Shown here: positions 15,376 to 23,349 of the stretch, in pieces | Numbering within the stretch: the stretch's first letter is position 1 | Layout: each line of letters opens with the position of its first letter | Source of the DNA: WLMZ01 sp031367435 | Lineage (GTDB): Bacteria > Actinomycetota > Acidimicrobiia > Acidimicrobiales > Ilumatobacteraceae | DNA: 64,000 bases | Assembly (NCBI GenBank): GCA_031367435.1 | Contig: JANLPV010000048.1 | Coordinates: 121,621-185,620, forward strand | Direction of reading: 5' to 3' | The notes under the pieces: generated by a model | What the model was told of the DNA's origin: nothing | The model's input: only the letters and a program-made list of their open reading frames with translations | Databases searched by the model: none | Position numbers and translations under genes: made by a program

Positions 15376-16575
15376 ATGGGCAATCAAATGGAGTTGTCTT
15401 TTCCGATGTCAATTTCTACGTCCCCGAGCGTCCTCTCTCGACGTTGTATCGTCGACGATATGCCGCCCGCGTTCGAGCGCCCGAAAGTCGCCGAATTCTT
15501 TGCGGGAATAGGGCTAGTGCGTCTGGCATTGGAACGAGTTGGCTTCGAGGTTGTTTGGGCAAATGACATAGAGCCGATCAAACAGCGCATTTACCTATCC
15601 AACTTTGGGTCGGCCGACTTTCACCTCGGCGACGTGAGAGAAGTCTTTGGTGCAGACATACCCAATGTGGACGTCGCTACGGCGTCATTTCCTTGCACCG
15701 ATTTGTCCCTTGCCGGTTGGCGGCGTGGCTTGGCCGGAGCAGGCTCAGGCATGTTCTGGGAGTTCGCTCGGATAATCGAGGAAATGGGGGAGCGGCGGCC
15801 TGCGGTTGTGTTGCTCGAGAATGTTCCAGCATTCGCAACGTCACGCGGTGGCGAGGACCTCCGTGTGGCCGTCGAGCGACTCAATTCGCTCGGGTACTGG
15901 TGCGACCTTCTGCAAATCGATGCTCGGCGGTTTGTACCCCAGAGCAGACCGCGAATGTTTGTTGTTGGCGTTCAGTCTCGGGTGGCCGATCGACCGGTCC
16001 ACGTGGACTCAGTTCGACCACGTCATCTCGTGGACTTTTCATCTCGGCATTCCAGCCTGTTGATACAAGCGACTCCGCTCCCAGGAATTCCGCACGGGGA
16101 ACACTGTTTGAGCTCGGTGGTCGAGCGTTTCAAGTCAGCTGATGCAATTTGGTGGGGAGCGGATCGAACTGAGAAGTTTGTTCACTCCCTAGTTCCTCTG
16201 CAGGCTGAAAGATTGCAAAAGTTGAAGTCAGGCTCGTCGACGGTTTGGCGGACTGCCTATCGACGCACCAGGAACGGAGTCGCCCTGTGGGAAGTTCGCG
16301 CCGACGCGATTGCTGGGTGTCTTCGCACGGCTCGCGGTGGTTCGAGCAAACAAGCTGTGGTCGAGGCTGGCCACGGTGAGGTCAGGGTTCGGTGGATGAC
16401 GGCGCGCGAATACGCTCGGCTGCAGGGGGTGCCCGATTCGTTTAACTTTGATGCCGTTTCAAGTAACCAGGCAATGTTCGGATTCGGCGATGCCGTTTGC
16501 GTTCCAGTCGTCGAATGGGTTGCACGTCATGTGCTGCTGAGTATGTTGGCAAACCCTGTTGCAGTCGCGTCGTGA
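15376..16575 (+). CDS. DNA (cytosine-5-)-methyltransferase
   Basis: A 399-residue C5 methyltransferase (Dcm/M.HhaI family). Motif I is FFAGIGLVRLAL (41-52), motif IV carries the catalytic cysteine C107 in ASFPCTDLSLAG, motif VI is LLENVPAF (147-154), motif VIII is QSRPRMFVVG, and motifs IX-X are RWMTAREYARLQGVPDSF and FGFGDAVCVPVVEWVA. The ATG at 15376 has GGAGA 12 nt upstream; ATG 15391 and ATG 15460 are also possible. Base composition looks lower in GC than the neighbours. A GIY-YIG nuclease follows 13 nt later, suggesting a type II restriction-modification pair. The target sequence cannot be read from sequence alone. Confidence 0.92.
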   Translation: MGNQMELSFPMSISTSPSVLSRRCIVDDMPPAFERPKVAEFFAGIGLVRLALERVGFEVVWANDIEPIKQRIYLSNFGSADFHLGDVREVFGADIPNVDVATASFPCTDLSLAGWRRGLAGAGSGMFWEFARIIEEMGERRPAVVLLENVPAFATSRGGEDLRVAVERLNSLGYWCDLLQIDARRFVPQSRPRMFVVGVQSRVADRPVHVDSVRPRHLVDFSSRHSSLLIQATPLPGIPHGEHCLSSVVERFKSADAIWWGADRTEKFVHSLVPLQAERLQKLKSGSSTVWRTAYRRTRNGVALWEVRADAIAGCLRTARGGSSKQAVVEAGHGEVRVRWMTAREYARLQGVPDSFNFDAVSSNQAMFGFGDAVCVPVVEWVARHVLLSMLANPVAVAS

Positions 16576-16588
16576 TCGATTTCGTACC

Positions 16589-17266
16589 GTGACGGAAGAG
16601 ACGCCAGACCGCTCGCCACCCAACGAAGTCATACAGATTCGCGGAGAGATCAAGAAGTTCTTCGATCAGCTCACGCCCGAGGCAAATAGGATTGGTGCCT
16701 CGACGTGCGCGGTCTACGCATTCTTTGATTACGACGGTGAGCCGGTCTACGTCGGCCAGACAATTGAAATGTTGCGAGGGCGAGTAGGCCGCCACCTCAC
16801 TGGCCGACGAAGTGATGCCGTTGGGAAGTTTGTGCTTGACCCCTTCGAGGTACTGGAAATCGAGGTGTGGCCGCTGTTCAACGTTTCGACGAAGGCCGAG
16901 CGACAGCTTCTCTCGGATCAGATGGAATACGCCGTCTTCCAGAAGTGCATTCTCGAATCAGAGTTCGGCGCAGTACTCAATGAGAAGGGCATTGCCTATC
17001 GAGACCCGATACAGCTCCCGCCCTCCTACCGGGGGTGCATCGTGCCGCAAAACCTGTACGTCGATCGTCGACATCCCGATGTCCGCATCGCTCGCCGAGC
17101 TGCAACGGTTGCGAGCTTGGCAAGACTTATCTCAGAACGACAAGTAGACAAGGGCCTTCGGGCGACACTCTTGGTCCAGGCAAGGAGGCTCGAATCGCTA
17201 ACGACTCGCCGCTACTCAGACTTCGCAGGCCTTCCCGACGAGATCGAAACGGACGACGGCGGTTAG
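16589..17266 (+). CDS. GIY-YIG nuclease, probable restriction endonuclease
   Basis: A 225-residue protein with a GIY-YIG nuclease core at about 39-131: VYAFFDYDGEPVYVGQT carries the two motif tyrosines (43 and 54) and Gly56, an arginine follows in LRGRVGRHL (64/66), the metal-binding Glu is probably E104 in TKAERQLLSDQ, and N131 closes the core. About 95 further residues, basic and helical, could bind DNA. GTG 16589 is chosen because it lies 13 nt after the methyltransferase stop; a TTG at 16559 would overlap it. The pairing resembles Eco29kI-like R-M systems with GIY-YIG endonucleases. A repair nuclease is the alternative. Confidence 0.75.
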   Translation: MTEETPDRSPPNEVIQIRGEIKKFFDQLTPEANRIGASTCAVYAFFDYDGEPVYVGQTIEMLRGRVGRHLTGRRSDAVGKFVLDPFEVLEIEVWPLFNVSTKAERQLLSDQMEYAVFQKCILESEFGAVLNEKGIAYRDPIQLPPSYRGCIVPQNLYVDRRHPDVRIARRAATVASLARLISERQVDKGLRATLLVQARRLESLTTRRYSDFAGLPDEIETDDGG

Positions 17267-17306
17267 AAACTCTGAATGGTTACGCGGCACGCCGACGAAC
17301 CCTGGC

Positions 17307-18062
17307 TTAGCGCCACCAGAGGCCGTAGCGCGTGGCGAGCGCAGTGGCGGTCACGAGTACGAGACATTCCACCACCTGTTCGGCAGTGCCGAGCACGTCA
17401 CCCGTCACCCCGCCGAGCTTGCGCAGTGTCAGCCATGCCACGGCCCCGGCTCCGACGGCAGCCGCAATGATGAACGGTCCGACCCACCAGCCAACGACGA
17501 GCGCAGTGAGAACGATTGCGGCGATGGCCCCGAGCGCGGCGCGCTGGCGAGAGAGCGACTTCGCGTACTCGGCGCCGAGACCATCAGGTCGGGCAACAGG
17601 TACGAGGGCCATCAAGGCAACAGCCGCGCCACGGCCGAGGGTGTGCGCTGCGATCAGACTGGCGAATGTGGCCGCGGGAGAGAACCCAAGCGAGGCAACA
17701 CACGCAACTCGAATAACGATTGAGCCGCACATTGCCGCAACGCCGTATGAGCCATGCAGAGGATCGTCGAGAATGCGGATGCGGTCCTCGCGAGTCCATC
17801 CACCAGCGAACGCGTCGGCCACATCAGCGAGCCCGTCCTCATGGAACGCACCCGTTAGAAGGACCCCGAGCAGCACGGCAACGGCGGCCGCGACGAGGGG
17901 TGGCACGACGTGTAGCAGCCCGGCCGCTGTTCCGCCAACGAACACGCCGACGAGAGCACCAGCGACAGCAAACCATGGCACAGCCGCGGTGAGGCTCGGC
18001 TCACCCTTCAGACGCAGCGGTACGCGGGTGAGGAACACGATCGCGGCACGCAGGTTTTTCAT
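17307..18062 (-). CDS. cobS: Adenosylcobinamide-GDP ribazoletransferase (cobalamin synthase)
   Basis: Membrane enzyme joining adenosylcobinamide-GDP with alpha-ribazole at the end of B12 assembly. The 251-residue product from the ATG overlapping the cobT stop starts MKNLRAAIVFLTRVPL and carries the family signature FHEDGLADVADAF (73-85) and DPLHGSYGVAA. It has several hydrophobic membrane segments (about 25-70, 110-140 and the C-terminal third). The next upstream in-frame ATG, four codons earlier, would overlap cobT slightly more. Last gene of the cobO-U-T-S run. Confidence 0.93.
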   Translation of the reverse strand: MKNLRAAIVFLTRVPLRLKGEPSLTAAVPWFAVAGALVGVFVGGTAAGLLHVVPPLVAAAVAVLLGVLLTGAFHEDGLADVADAFAGGWTREDRIRILDDPLHGSYGVAAMCGSIVIRVACVASLGFSPAATFASLIAAHTLGRGAAVALMALVPVARPDGLGAEYAKSLSRQRAALGAIAAIVLTALVVGWWVGPFIIAAAVGAGAVAWLTLRKLGGVTGDVLGTAEQVVECLVLVTATALATRYGLWWR

Positions 18063-19057
18063 CAGCCGAACCATTCGCCAAACGTGGGCACGTCGGTGAT
18101 GCCAACACACGCCATGGCGACCAGCGGTAGTGCTGCCATTGCACCGCTGCCTTCACCGAGGCGCATGTCGAGATCGAGGAGCGGTTGCTTCTCGAGCCGT
18201 TCGATGAGCTTTCGATGTCCGGGTTCAGCTGAACAGTGACCGACGAGGCAGTGATCGAGCGCCGTCGGTGAGATACACGCGAGCGGCAGCGCGGATGCGG
18301 TAACGACATAGCCGTCGAGCATCACCGGAAGTTGACGATGCCGCGCCGAGACGATTGCTGCAGCAATTGCTACCAACTCGGCACCGCCAACCTCACGGAG
18401 CACTTCGAGCGGATCGCTCACTCCGACAATACGGTTGATCGCTTGTTGTACCACAGCGCGCTTTCGCTCGAGACCCTCGTCGTCGACGCCAGTGCCACGC
18501 CCGACCCAATCGGTCACATCGCCGTTGCCGAGCGCCGCCGCGATCGCCGCTGCAGCTGTTGTGTTACCGATGCCCATTTCGCCGAGCACCAGCAGGTCGG
18601 CGTCGAGTGCATCGACGGCATCGCGCCCCGCAGTGACGGCTTCGTCGAATCGCTGTGGGGACAGTGCTGATTCGTAGCGAATATCGCCCGTTGGTCGGCC
18701 GACCCCGACGTCGATCGCCAGCACAGAGGCACCAGCCACTGTTGCAAATGCATTGATCGTGCTCTTACCAGCGCGATATGCGGCCAGCATCGCTGCGGTG
18801 ACCTCGGCGGGGTATGCGCTCACGCCTGCAGCGGTCACGCCATGGTCGGCCGCAAAGATCAACGCCGCAGGCCTGCGCACCGCTGGAGTCGATGTTCGCT
18901 GCCACGCGGCGACCCACGCAGCAATGCTGTCGAGTCGGGCCAGGGCACCGCTGGGTCGCAAGATATTTGCGGCGCGTTCGGTGACCGCGGCATACGCCTC
19001 CTCATCGCGAGTGGGCAGAGTTGAGATGGCAGTGCGCAGCCAGTTGGACGCGGTCAT
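18062..19057 (-). CDS. cobT: Nicotinate-nucleotide--dimethylbenzimidazole phosphoribosyltransferase
   Basis: A 331-residue enzyme that makes alpha-ribazole-5'-phosphate from the lower-ligand base. Recognisable blocks are LIFAADHGVTAAGVSAYPAEVT, GKSTINAFA, LVLGEMGIGNTTAAAAI, GGAELVAIAAAI and the catalytic-Glu C terminus RLGEGSGAMAALPLV. The ATG at 19057 gives MTASNWLRTAIS and overlaps the cobU stop by 4 nt; upstream in-frame sequence belongs to cobU read in another frame. Presence of CobT, CobU and CobS together implies at least a corrinoid salvage/nucleotide-loop capability. Confidence 0.93.
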   Translation of the reverse strand: MTASNWLRTAISTLPTRDEEAYAAVTERAANILRPSGALARLDSIAAWVAAWQRTSTPAVRRPAALIFAADHGVTAAGVSAYPAEVTAAMLAAYRAGKSTINAFATVAGASVLAIDVGVGRPTGDIRYESALSPQRFDEAVTAGRDAVDALDADLLVLGEMGIGNTTAAAAIAAALGNGDVTDWVGRGTGVDDEGLERKRAVVQQAINRIVGVSDPLEVLREVGGAELVAIAAAIVSARHRQLPVMLDGYVVTASALPLACISPTALDHCLVGHCSAEPGHRKLIERLEKQPLLDLDMRLGEGSGAMAALPLVAMACVGITDVPTFGEWFG

Positions 19058-19587
19058 GACAGAAACTCCCAAGGATCGTGGAGGGCGATGGCGCGGCCGG
19101 CGACGAGGAACAACGACTGCTGCGCGGCGTCTGCCCAGATGCGGTTGATGCGGCCGAGGAGATCGCGATACTCGCGGCCGAGGTCGGTTTCGGGATGGAT
19201 GCCGAGCCCGACCTCGTTGGTGACTGTGACCGTCGGGGCTGATCGCTGAGCCGCCAATTGCGCTGTGCCGATCGCAGCCGCAAGGACATCGGATTCGGAG
19301 CGATTGTCGACGACGAGGTTGGCCAGCCACACGGTGAGACAGTCGATGATGACCAGGTTGTCGTCGGGAGCGGTGATGAGCGCTGCCGCCAACTCGGTCG
19401 GCGCCTCTATCGTCGGCCAGCTTGGCCGATCAGCTTGATGACGTCCGATGCGGATGCGCATGTCGTCATCGAAAGGTTGAGCGGTGGCGATGAACGTGAC
19501 GTCACCGGTGAAGCGACGACCGATCTCGACGGCGAGGTCGCTCTTGCCGCTGCGTGCTCCGCCGATGAGCAGCGTGAGTGCGTTCAC
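19054..19587 (-). CDS. cobU: Bifunctional adenosylcobinamide kinase / guanylyltransferase
   Basis: A 177-residue CobU/CobP enzyme that phosphorylates adenosylcobinamide and adds GMP. The Walker A motif GGARSGKS is at residues 9-16, followed by FIATAQPFDDDMRIRIGRHQADRP with the guanylylated-histidine region, LVIIDCLTVWLANL (Walker B-like) and VTNEVGLGIHPETDLGREYRDLLG, all diagnostic. Size is standard. It overlaps cobT by 4 nt and lies 30 nt downstream of cobO. Confidence 0.95.
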   Translation of the reverse strand: MNALTLLIGGARSGKSDLAVEIGRRFTGDVTFIATAQPFDDDMRIRIGRHQADRPSWPTIEAPTELAAALITAPDDNLVIIDCLTVWLANLVVDNRSESDVLAAAIGTAQLAAQRSAPTVTVTNEVGLGIHPETDLGREYRDLLGRINRIWADAAQQSLFLVAGRAIALHDPWEFLS

Positions 19588-19617
19588 GACGGTGTCATTT
19601 CGTGATGATGTGTGACA

Positions 19618-20226
19618 TCAGTAGTCGATGCCACGCTTGGCGGCGATGCCACTGGTGTACGCGTGCTTGATCTCACGCATCTCGGTGGCCGTGTCGGCAA
19701 TGGCGATGAGATCGGGCGAGGCGTCGCGGCCAGTGACGATGACGTTGACGTGCAATGGTCGATCGCGTAACACCCGAATCACCTCATCGCTGTCGATCCA
19801 ACCCCACGTCATGAGATAGGTGAGCTCGTCGAGAACGATCAGCTCGTAGTGACCCGATTCGATGAGCCCACGCGCAATCGCCCAGCCGCGTTGGGCAACC
19901 GCTTTGTCGTGTTCAAGGTTGTCGGAGTCCCAAGTGAATCCTTCGCCAACGGATTGCCAATGCACACCGAGCTGGCGGCCGATGGTTTCCTCGCCCACCT
20001 TCCATTCACCACTTTTCACGAATTGCAGTACGGCAACCTGCCATCCGCGAGCGATACCGCGCACCATGATGCCGAATGCGGCCGTGCTCTTGCCCTTACC
20101 GTTACCGGTGTTGACAACGAGCAGCGACTTCGCGCTATGCAGTCCGTCGGGTCGCGGATCGTCGGTGAGCGGATCGTCGGTGTATGGCTCGTCGGTGTAT
20201 GGCTCGTCGGCGTTTTGTGTGTTCAT
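19618..20226 (-). CDS. cobO: Cob(I)yrinic acid a,c-diamide adenosyltransferase
   Basis: A 202-residue CobA/CobO/BtuR-type corrinoid adenosyltransferase. The P-loop GNGKGKS is at 41-47 after LLVVNT, followed by VAVLQFVKSGEWKVGEE, GFTWDSDNLEHD and LIVLDELTYLMTWGWI. The N-terminal 28 residues are an acidic tail (ADEPYTDEPYTDDPLTDDPRP) produced by an in-frame 15-bp DNA repeat, absent from typical family members. A start downstream of the tail cannot be excluded, but no Met or Val codon precedes the P-loop closely. First gene of the minus-strand B12 run, divergent from the riboswitch and importer. Confidence 0.92.
   Translation of the reverse strand: MNTQNADEPYTDEPYTDDPLTDDPRPDGLHSAKSLLVVNTGNGKGKSTAAFGIMVRGIARGWQVAVLQFVKSGEWKVGEETIGRQLGVHWQSVGEGFTWDSDNLEHDKAVAQRGWAIARGLIESGHYELIVLDELTYLMTWGWIDSDEVIRVLRDRPLHVNVIVTGRDASPDLIAIADTATEMREIKHAYTSGIAAKRGIDY
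20156..20212. repeat. 15-bp in-frame tandem repeat inside cobO
   Basis: Nearly four 15-bp units of GGMTCGTCGGTGWRY (20156-20170, 20171-20185, 20186-20200, 20201-20212). The period is a multiple of three, so on the minus strand each copy encodes a D[ED]P[YLR][TP]-like pentapeptide in the N-terminal tail of CobO. Confidence 0.9.
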
Positions 20227-20285
20227 GCTTGTGTGTTCATGCTCGTGTGCTCATGGAAGCGCGAAGTCTAGACACGACCTGATAT

Positions 20286-20450
20286 GTTCGTCCTGCCCGG
20301 TCCGCCGGGTCGTACAGAATCCAGCGAAGTCGGTGTAAACCCGACGCTGTCCCGCAACGGTGATGCCGTTCACGAAGTGTTCGTGAACGGACGAGTCCGG
20401 TCGCCTGGTCTGTGTGCGCAACCGAAACCCTCGAGGCAAGGGTGGTTCGC
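20286..20450 (+). promoter_or_regulatory. Cobalamin (B12) riboswitch
   Basis: The adenosylcobalamin aptamer is recognised by stem GTCGG (20329-20333)/CCGAC (20341-20345) followed by the B12-box-like core GCTGTCCCGCAACGGTG (20346-20362), then a perfect 9-bp hairpin GTTCACGAA/TTCGTGAAC (20368-20388) and the conserved GAGTCCGG (20393-20400). Actinobacterial B12 riboswitches use the same CTGTCCCGCARCGGTG form. It precedes a vitamin-B12-type ABC importer, fitting repression by B12. Outer boundaries are approximate. Confidence 0.88.
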
Positions 20451-20483
20451 GTGAGGGGCAACCCTCGTTCGGATCCGTCTTTG

Positions 20484-20511
20484 TCCTCCAAATCCTTGGA
20501 GGATTTTTTTT
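20484..20511 (+). terminator. Riboswitch expression platform: terminator that contains the SD
   Basis: TCCTCCAA (20484-20491) and TTGGAGGA (20496-20503) form a perfect 8-bp stem with a 4-nt loop, followed by eight T residues (20504-20511) and directly by the ATG at 20512. The 3' arm holds GGAGG (20498-20502), the only good Shine-Dalgarno sequence for the btuF-like gene. The same hairpin can therefore end transcription or hide the ribosome-binding site. A small GAGGG-GCAA-CCCTC hairpin lies just upstream (20453-20466). Confidence 0.85.
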
Positions 20512-21537
20512 ATGTCACATGTCAATCACAGCCGTCTCAGAATGGCTACTGCACTCGTTGGACTCTCGTTGGCGGTGATGTCGGGTTGCGGTAGCGATAC
20601 CACCATCCCCAAGGCAGCGACTGACGCGTCAACGGCGGGGTCCAGTTCTGCCGGTACCGCGTCTGCACAGTCAACACCTGGTGACGCAACCACCACAACG
20701 ATCGTGCCGTTCTCTGTCACTGATCCCAATGGTCCGGTCACGCTCAAGGGCAAGCCGGTAAAGATCATCTCGTTGTCGCCAACGCATACCGAAATGCTGT
20801 TTGCGATCGGTGCCGGGGGTCAAGTTGTGGCCGTCGACAACCAGTCGAACTTTCCAGCCGGCGCGGCAAAGGTGGCGACCGACCTCTCCGGTTTCACGCC
20901 GAACATCGAGGCCATCGCCGGGTACAAGCCAGATCTCGTGGTGATCGGCGACGACTCAGCAAAGTTGTCCTCGCAGCTCGGTCAGCTCGGTATCCCGGTT
21001 TGGTATGGGCCATCGGCGACGTCGCTCGACGATGTCTACAAGCAGATCGAACAGCTCGGCGTGCTGACCGATCACATAGCCGACTCGGCGTCGCTTGTTG
21101 CGAAGATGACGACCGACGTCAAGTCGATCGTGGCCGAGGTCCCCAAGTTGTCGACCCCGCTCTCGTATTACCACGAGCTCGATTCCACGTACTTCTCTGC
21201 AACGTCGAATACCTTCATCGGACAGATCTACGCACTAGCCGGATTGCGTAACGTGGCCGACTCGGCTGAGGCCGGCAACGACTATCCGCAACTCAGTGCA
21301 GAATTCATCGTGTCCTCGAATCCCGACGTCATCTTTCTCGCTGACACCAAGTGCTGCCAGCAAGACGCGACGACCGTTGGCGCTCGCGACGGATGGGGAT
21401 CGATCAAAGCGGTGAAGAATGGTCACGTCGTGGCGATGGACGACGACATTTCGTCGCGATGGGGACCGCGAGTCGTCGACTATCTACGTGCCGTTGTTGA
21501 AGCTGTGAAAGCAGCATCTCCGGTGACGGCCGGCTGA
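20512..21537 (+). CDS. btuF: B12/metal-chelate ABC transporter substrate-binding lipoprotein
   Basis: A 341-residue periplasmic-binding protein of the BtuF/FhuD class. The signal peptide ends with lipobox VMSGC (lipidated C26), followed by a Ser/Thr/Ala-rich linker to about residue 65. The domain then starts KIISLSPTHTEMLFAIGAGGQVVAVDNQSNFP and contains PDLVVIGDD and NPDVIFLADTKCCQQ. Direct placement behind a cobalamin riboswitch makes cobalamin or another corrinoid the likely ligand; sequence alone could not separate B12 from haem or siderophores. Translation depends on a Shine-Dalgarno inside the terminator hairpin. Confidence 0.88.
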   Translation: MSHVNHSRLRMATALVGLSLAVMSGCGSDTTIPKAATDASTAGSSSAGTASAQSTPGDATTTTIVPFSVTDPNGPVTLKGKPVKIISLSPTHTEMLFAIGAGGQVVAVDNQSNFPAGAAKVATDLSGFTPNIEAIAGYKPDLVVIGDDSAKLSSQLGQLGIPVWYGPSATSLDDVYKQIEQLGVLTDHIADSASLVAKMTTDVKSIVAEVPKLSTPLSYYHELDSTYFSATSNTFIGQIYALAGLRNVADSAEAGNDYPQLSAEFIVSSNPDVIFLADTKCCQQDATTVGARDGWGSIKAVKNGHVVAMDDDISSRWGPRVVDYLRAVVEAVKAASPVTAG

Positions 21538-21542
21538 GCCCG

Positions 21543-22568
21543 ATGGCGATGTCGACGATGTCGACGCCCGATGCTGACGCCGACGCGGCACTGCCGCGTC
21601 GGCGCAACTGGTGGCTTCCGGCGTCGATCTTGTTGTTGATCGGTGCGATTCTGCTGGGTGCATACATTGGGCCGGCGGGTCGCATTTCGAGCGCGAACTG
21701 GAATCTGATTTGGACGGTACGCATGCCTCGTGTCGCTCTGGCTGCGTTGGTCGGCGCGATGTTGTCGATATCTGGCGCGAGCTACCAAGGGGCGTTTCGG
21801 AATCCGCTTGCCGATCCGTATCTCCTCGGCGTGGCGTCGGGTGCAGGGCTCGGCGCCACGATCGTGTTCGTCATCGGTCGGGCCAACACCAGCGGTTGGA
21901 TCATCGATCCATTGCCATTGGCTGCCTTCGTTGGCGGGCTGATCGCGGTGATGTTCACCTACATGGTTGGCGCTGCGTTCGGCTCGTCGTCGTCGGCGCG
22001 TTCGTCGATCACTCTCGTGCTCGCCGGAGTTGCGGTCACCTCGCTTGCCACTGCAATCCAGACCTTCGTGCTGTATCAGAACAACGACGTCATTCGCGAG
22101 GTCTACAGCTGGATCCTCGGGCGACTCAATACTGCGACATGGAGCGACGTGCGTCTCGTCGCGCCATACATCGTGATCAGCTCAATCGTGTTGCTGTTGC
22201 ATCGTCGTCAACTTGATCTCCTGCGCGTGGGCGACGACGAAGCATCGTCGTTGGGGATGCAGGTCGGCCGAGTGCGACTTGTGGTCGTTGTCGCCGCGAC
22301 GCTTGGCACCGCGGCGGCCGTTTCGGTGAGTGGACTCATTGGGTTCGTCGGCATTGTGGTTCCTCACGCCGTGCGCATGATGGCCGGTGCCAGCTATCGC
22401 CGGCTGCTCCCACTCACTGTTGTGCTCGGGGCGGCCTTTCTGATCCTCACCGACATTCCTGGTCGAGTGCTCACCCATGGTGCCGAAACGCCCATCGGTG
22501 TCGTGACGGCATTTTTCGGCGCGCCGTTCTTCATCATCGTGTTAATGAACCGCAGGTTGTCGCAATGA
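21543..22568 (+). CDS. btuC: FecCD-family ABC permease, B12 importer
   Basis: A 341-residue permease, strongly hydrophobic with about ten membrane helices. Family blocks are RMPRVALAALVGAMLSISGASYQGAFRNPLADPYLLGVASGAGLGA, VYSWILGRLN and the C-terminal SGLIGFVGIVVPHAVRMM...GADFL-like segment (here GAAFLILTDIPGRVL). It begins 5 nt after btuF; its stop overlaps the ATPase start by 4 nt, so the three genes form one riboswitch-controlled unit. Confidence 0.92.
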   Translation: MAMSTMSTPDADADAALPRRRNWWLPASILLLIGAILLGAYIGPAGRISSANWNLIWTVRMPRVALAALVGAMLSISGASYQGAFRNPLADPYLLGVASGAGLGATIVFVIGRANTSGWIIDPLPLAAFVGGLIAVMFTYMVGAAFGSSSSARSSITLVLAGVAVTSLATAIQTFVLYQNNDVIREVYSWILGRLNTATWSDVRLVAPYIVISSIVLLLHRRQLDLLRVGDDEASSLGMQVGRVRLVVVVAATLGTAAAVSVSGLIGFVGIVVPHAVRMMAGASYRRLLPLTVVLGAAFLILTDIPGRVLTHGAETPIGVVTAFFGAPFFIIVLMNRRLSQ

Positions 22569-23341
22569 GTTCTGTCGCGCTTCGCAACCTCGCGGTGCGC
22601 TATGGCAAACGTACGGTCGTGCATGATTTCTCCGACACCATCAAGCCTGGTGACTGGTTGTGTCTCATCGGGCCGAATGGCGCGGGGAAGTCGTCGATCT
22701 TGCGCGCCGTTGCAGGTCTCGCGACGCACAGCGGAGAGATCGACGTTGACGGCTCACCGTTGCGGCTTCGGTCGCCACGTCGGCGCGCCGAGTTGGTGGC
22801 CTACGTTCCGCAATCGCCTGTACTGCCCGACGAGATGCTCGCCGCCGAGTACGTGCTGCTCGGTCGTAACCCATACATCAGCTACTTCGGTGGAGAGACT
22901 GCGCATGATCGGGCGATGGTGGTCAATGTCTTACGCCGACTCGACCTCGAGCAGTTTGCAGCCCGCGAACTCGGTTCGCTGAGTGGTGGTGAACAGCAGA
23001 GGTTGGTCATCGCCCGCGCGCTCGCTCAAGAGGCTCCGATACTTCTCCTTGACGAGCCCACCAGTGCTCTCGACATCGGCCATCAGCAGCAGGCCCTCGA
23101 GTTGGTCGACCGCCTACGACGCGAGAACGGCCTGACGGTCATCTCTGCGATGCATGACCTCACCCTCGCCGGATTGTATGCCGATCGTTTGGCGCTGCTT
23201 CACGAAGGTCATCTCGTGGTGTCCGGGACGGCGACGCAGGTGTTGCGCGCCGAGACACTTGCAGAGTTCTATGGCGTGAGTGTGACAGTGCATCACGAAG
23301 CCGATGGCACTGTCGTGGTGGTGCCCCGCCGCGTTCTCTAA
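22565..23341 (+). CDS. btuD: ABC transporter ATP-binding protein, B12 importer
   Basis: A 258-residue ATPase of the FepC/BtuD class. Walker A GPNGAGKSS is near residue 37, the Q-loop is VPQSPVLPDEM, the signature is SLSGGEQQRLVIARAL, Walker B is ILLLDEPTSALD and the switch His is in SAMHDLTLAG. It overlaps the permease by 4 nt and completes the BtuFCD-type set. It ends 8 nt before the convergent zwf stop, with no visible terminator. Confidence 0.93.
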   Translation: MSSVALRNLAVRYGKRTVVHDFSDTIKPGDWLCLIGPNGAGKSSILRAVAGLATHSGEIDVDGSPLRLRSPRRRAELVAYVPQSPVLPDEMLAAEYVLLGRNPYISYFGGETAHDRAMVVNVLRRLDLEQFAARELGSLSGGEQQRLVIARALAQEAPILLLDEPTSALDIGHQQQALELVDRLRRENGLTVISAMHDLTLAGLYADRLALLHEGHLVVSGTATQVLRAETLAEFYGVSVTVHHEADGTVVVVPRRVL

Positions 23342-23349
23342 CGCTCGCC

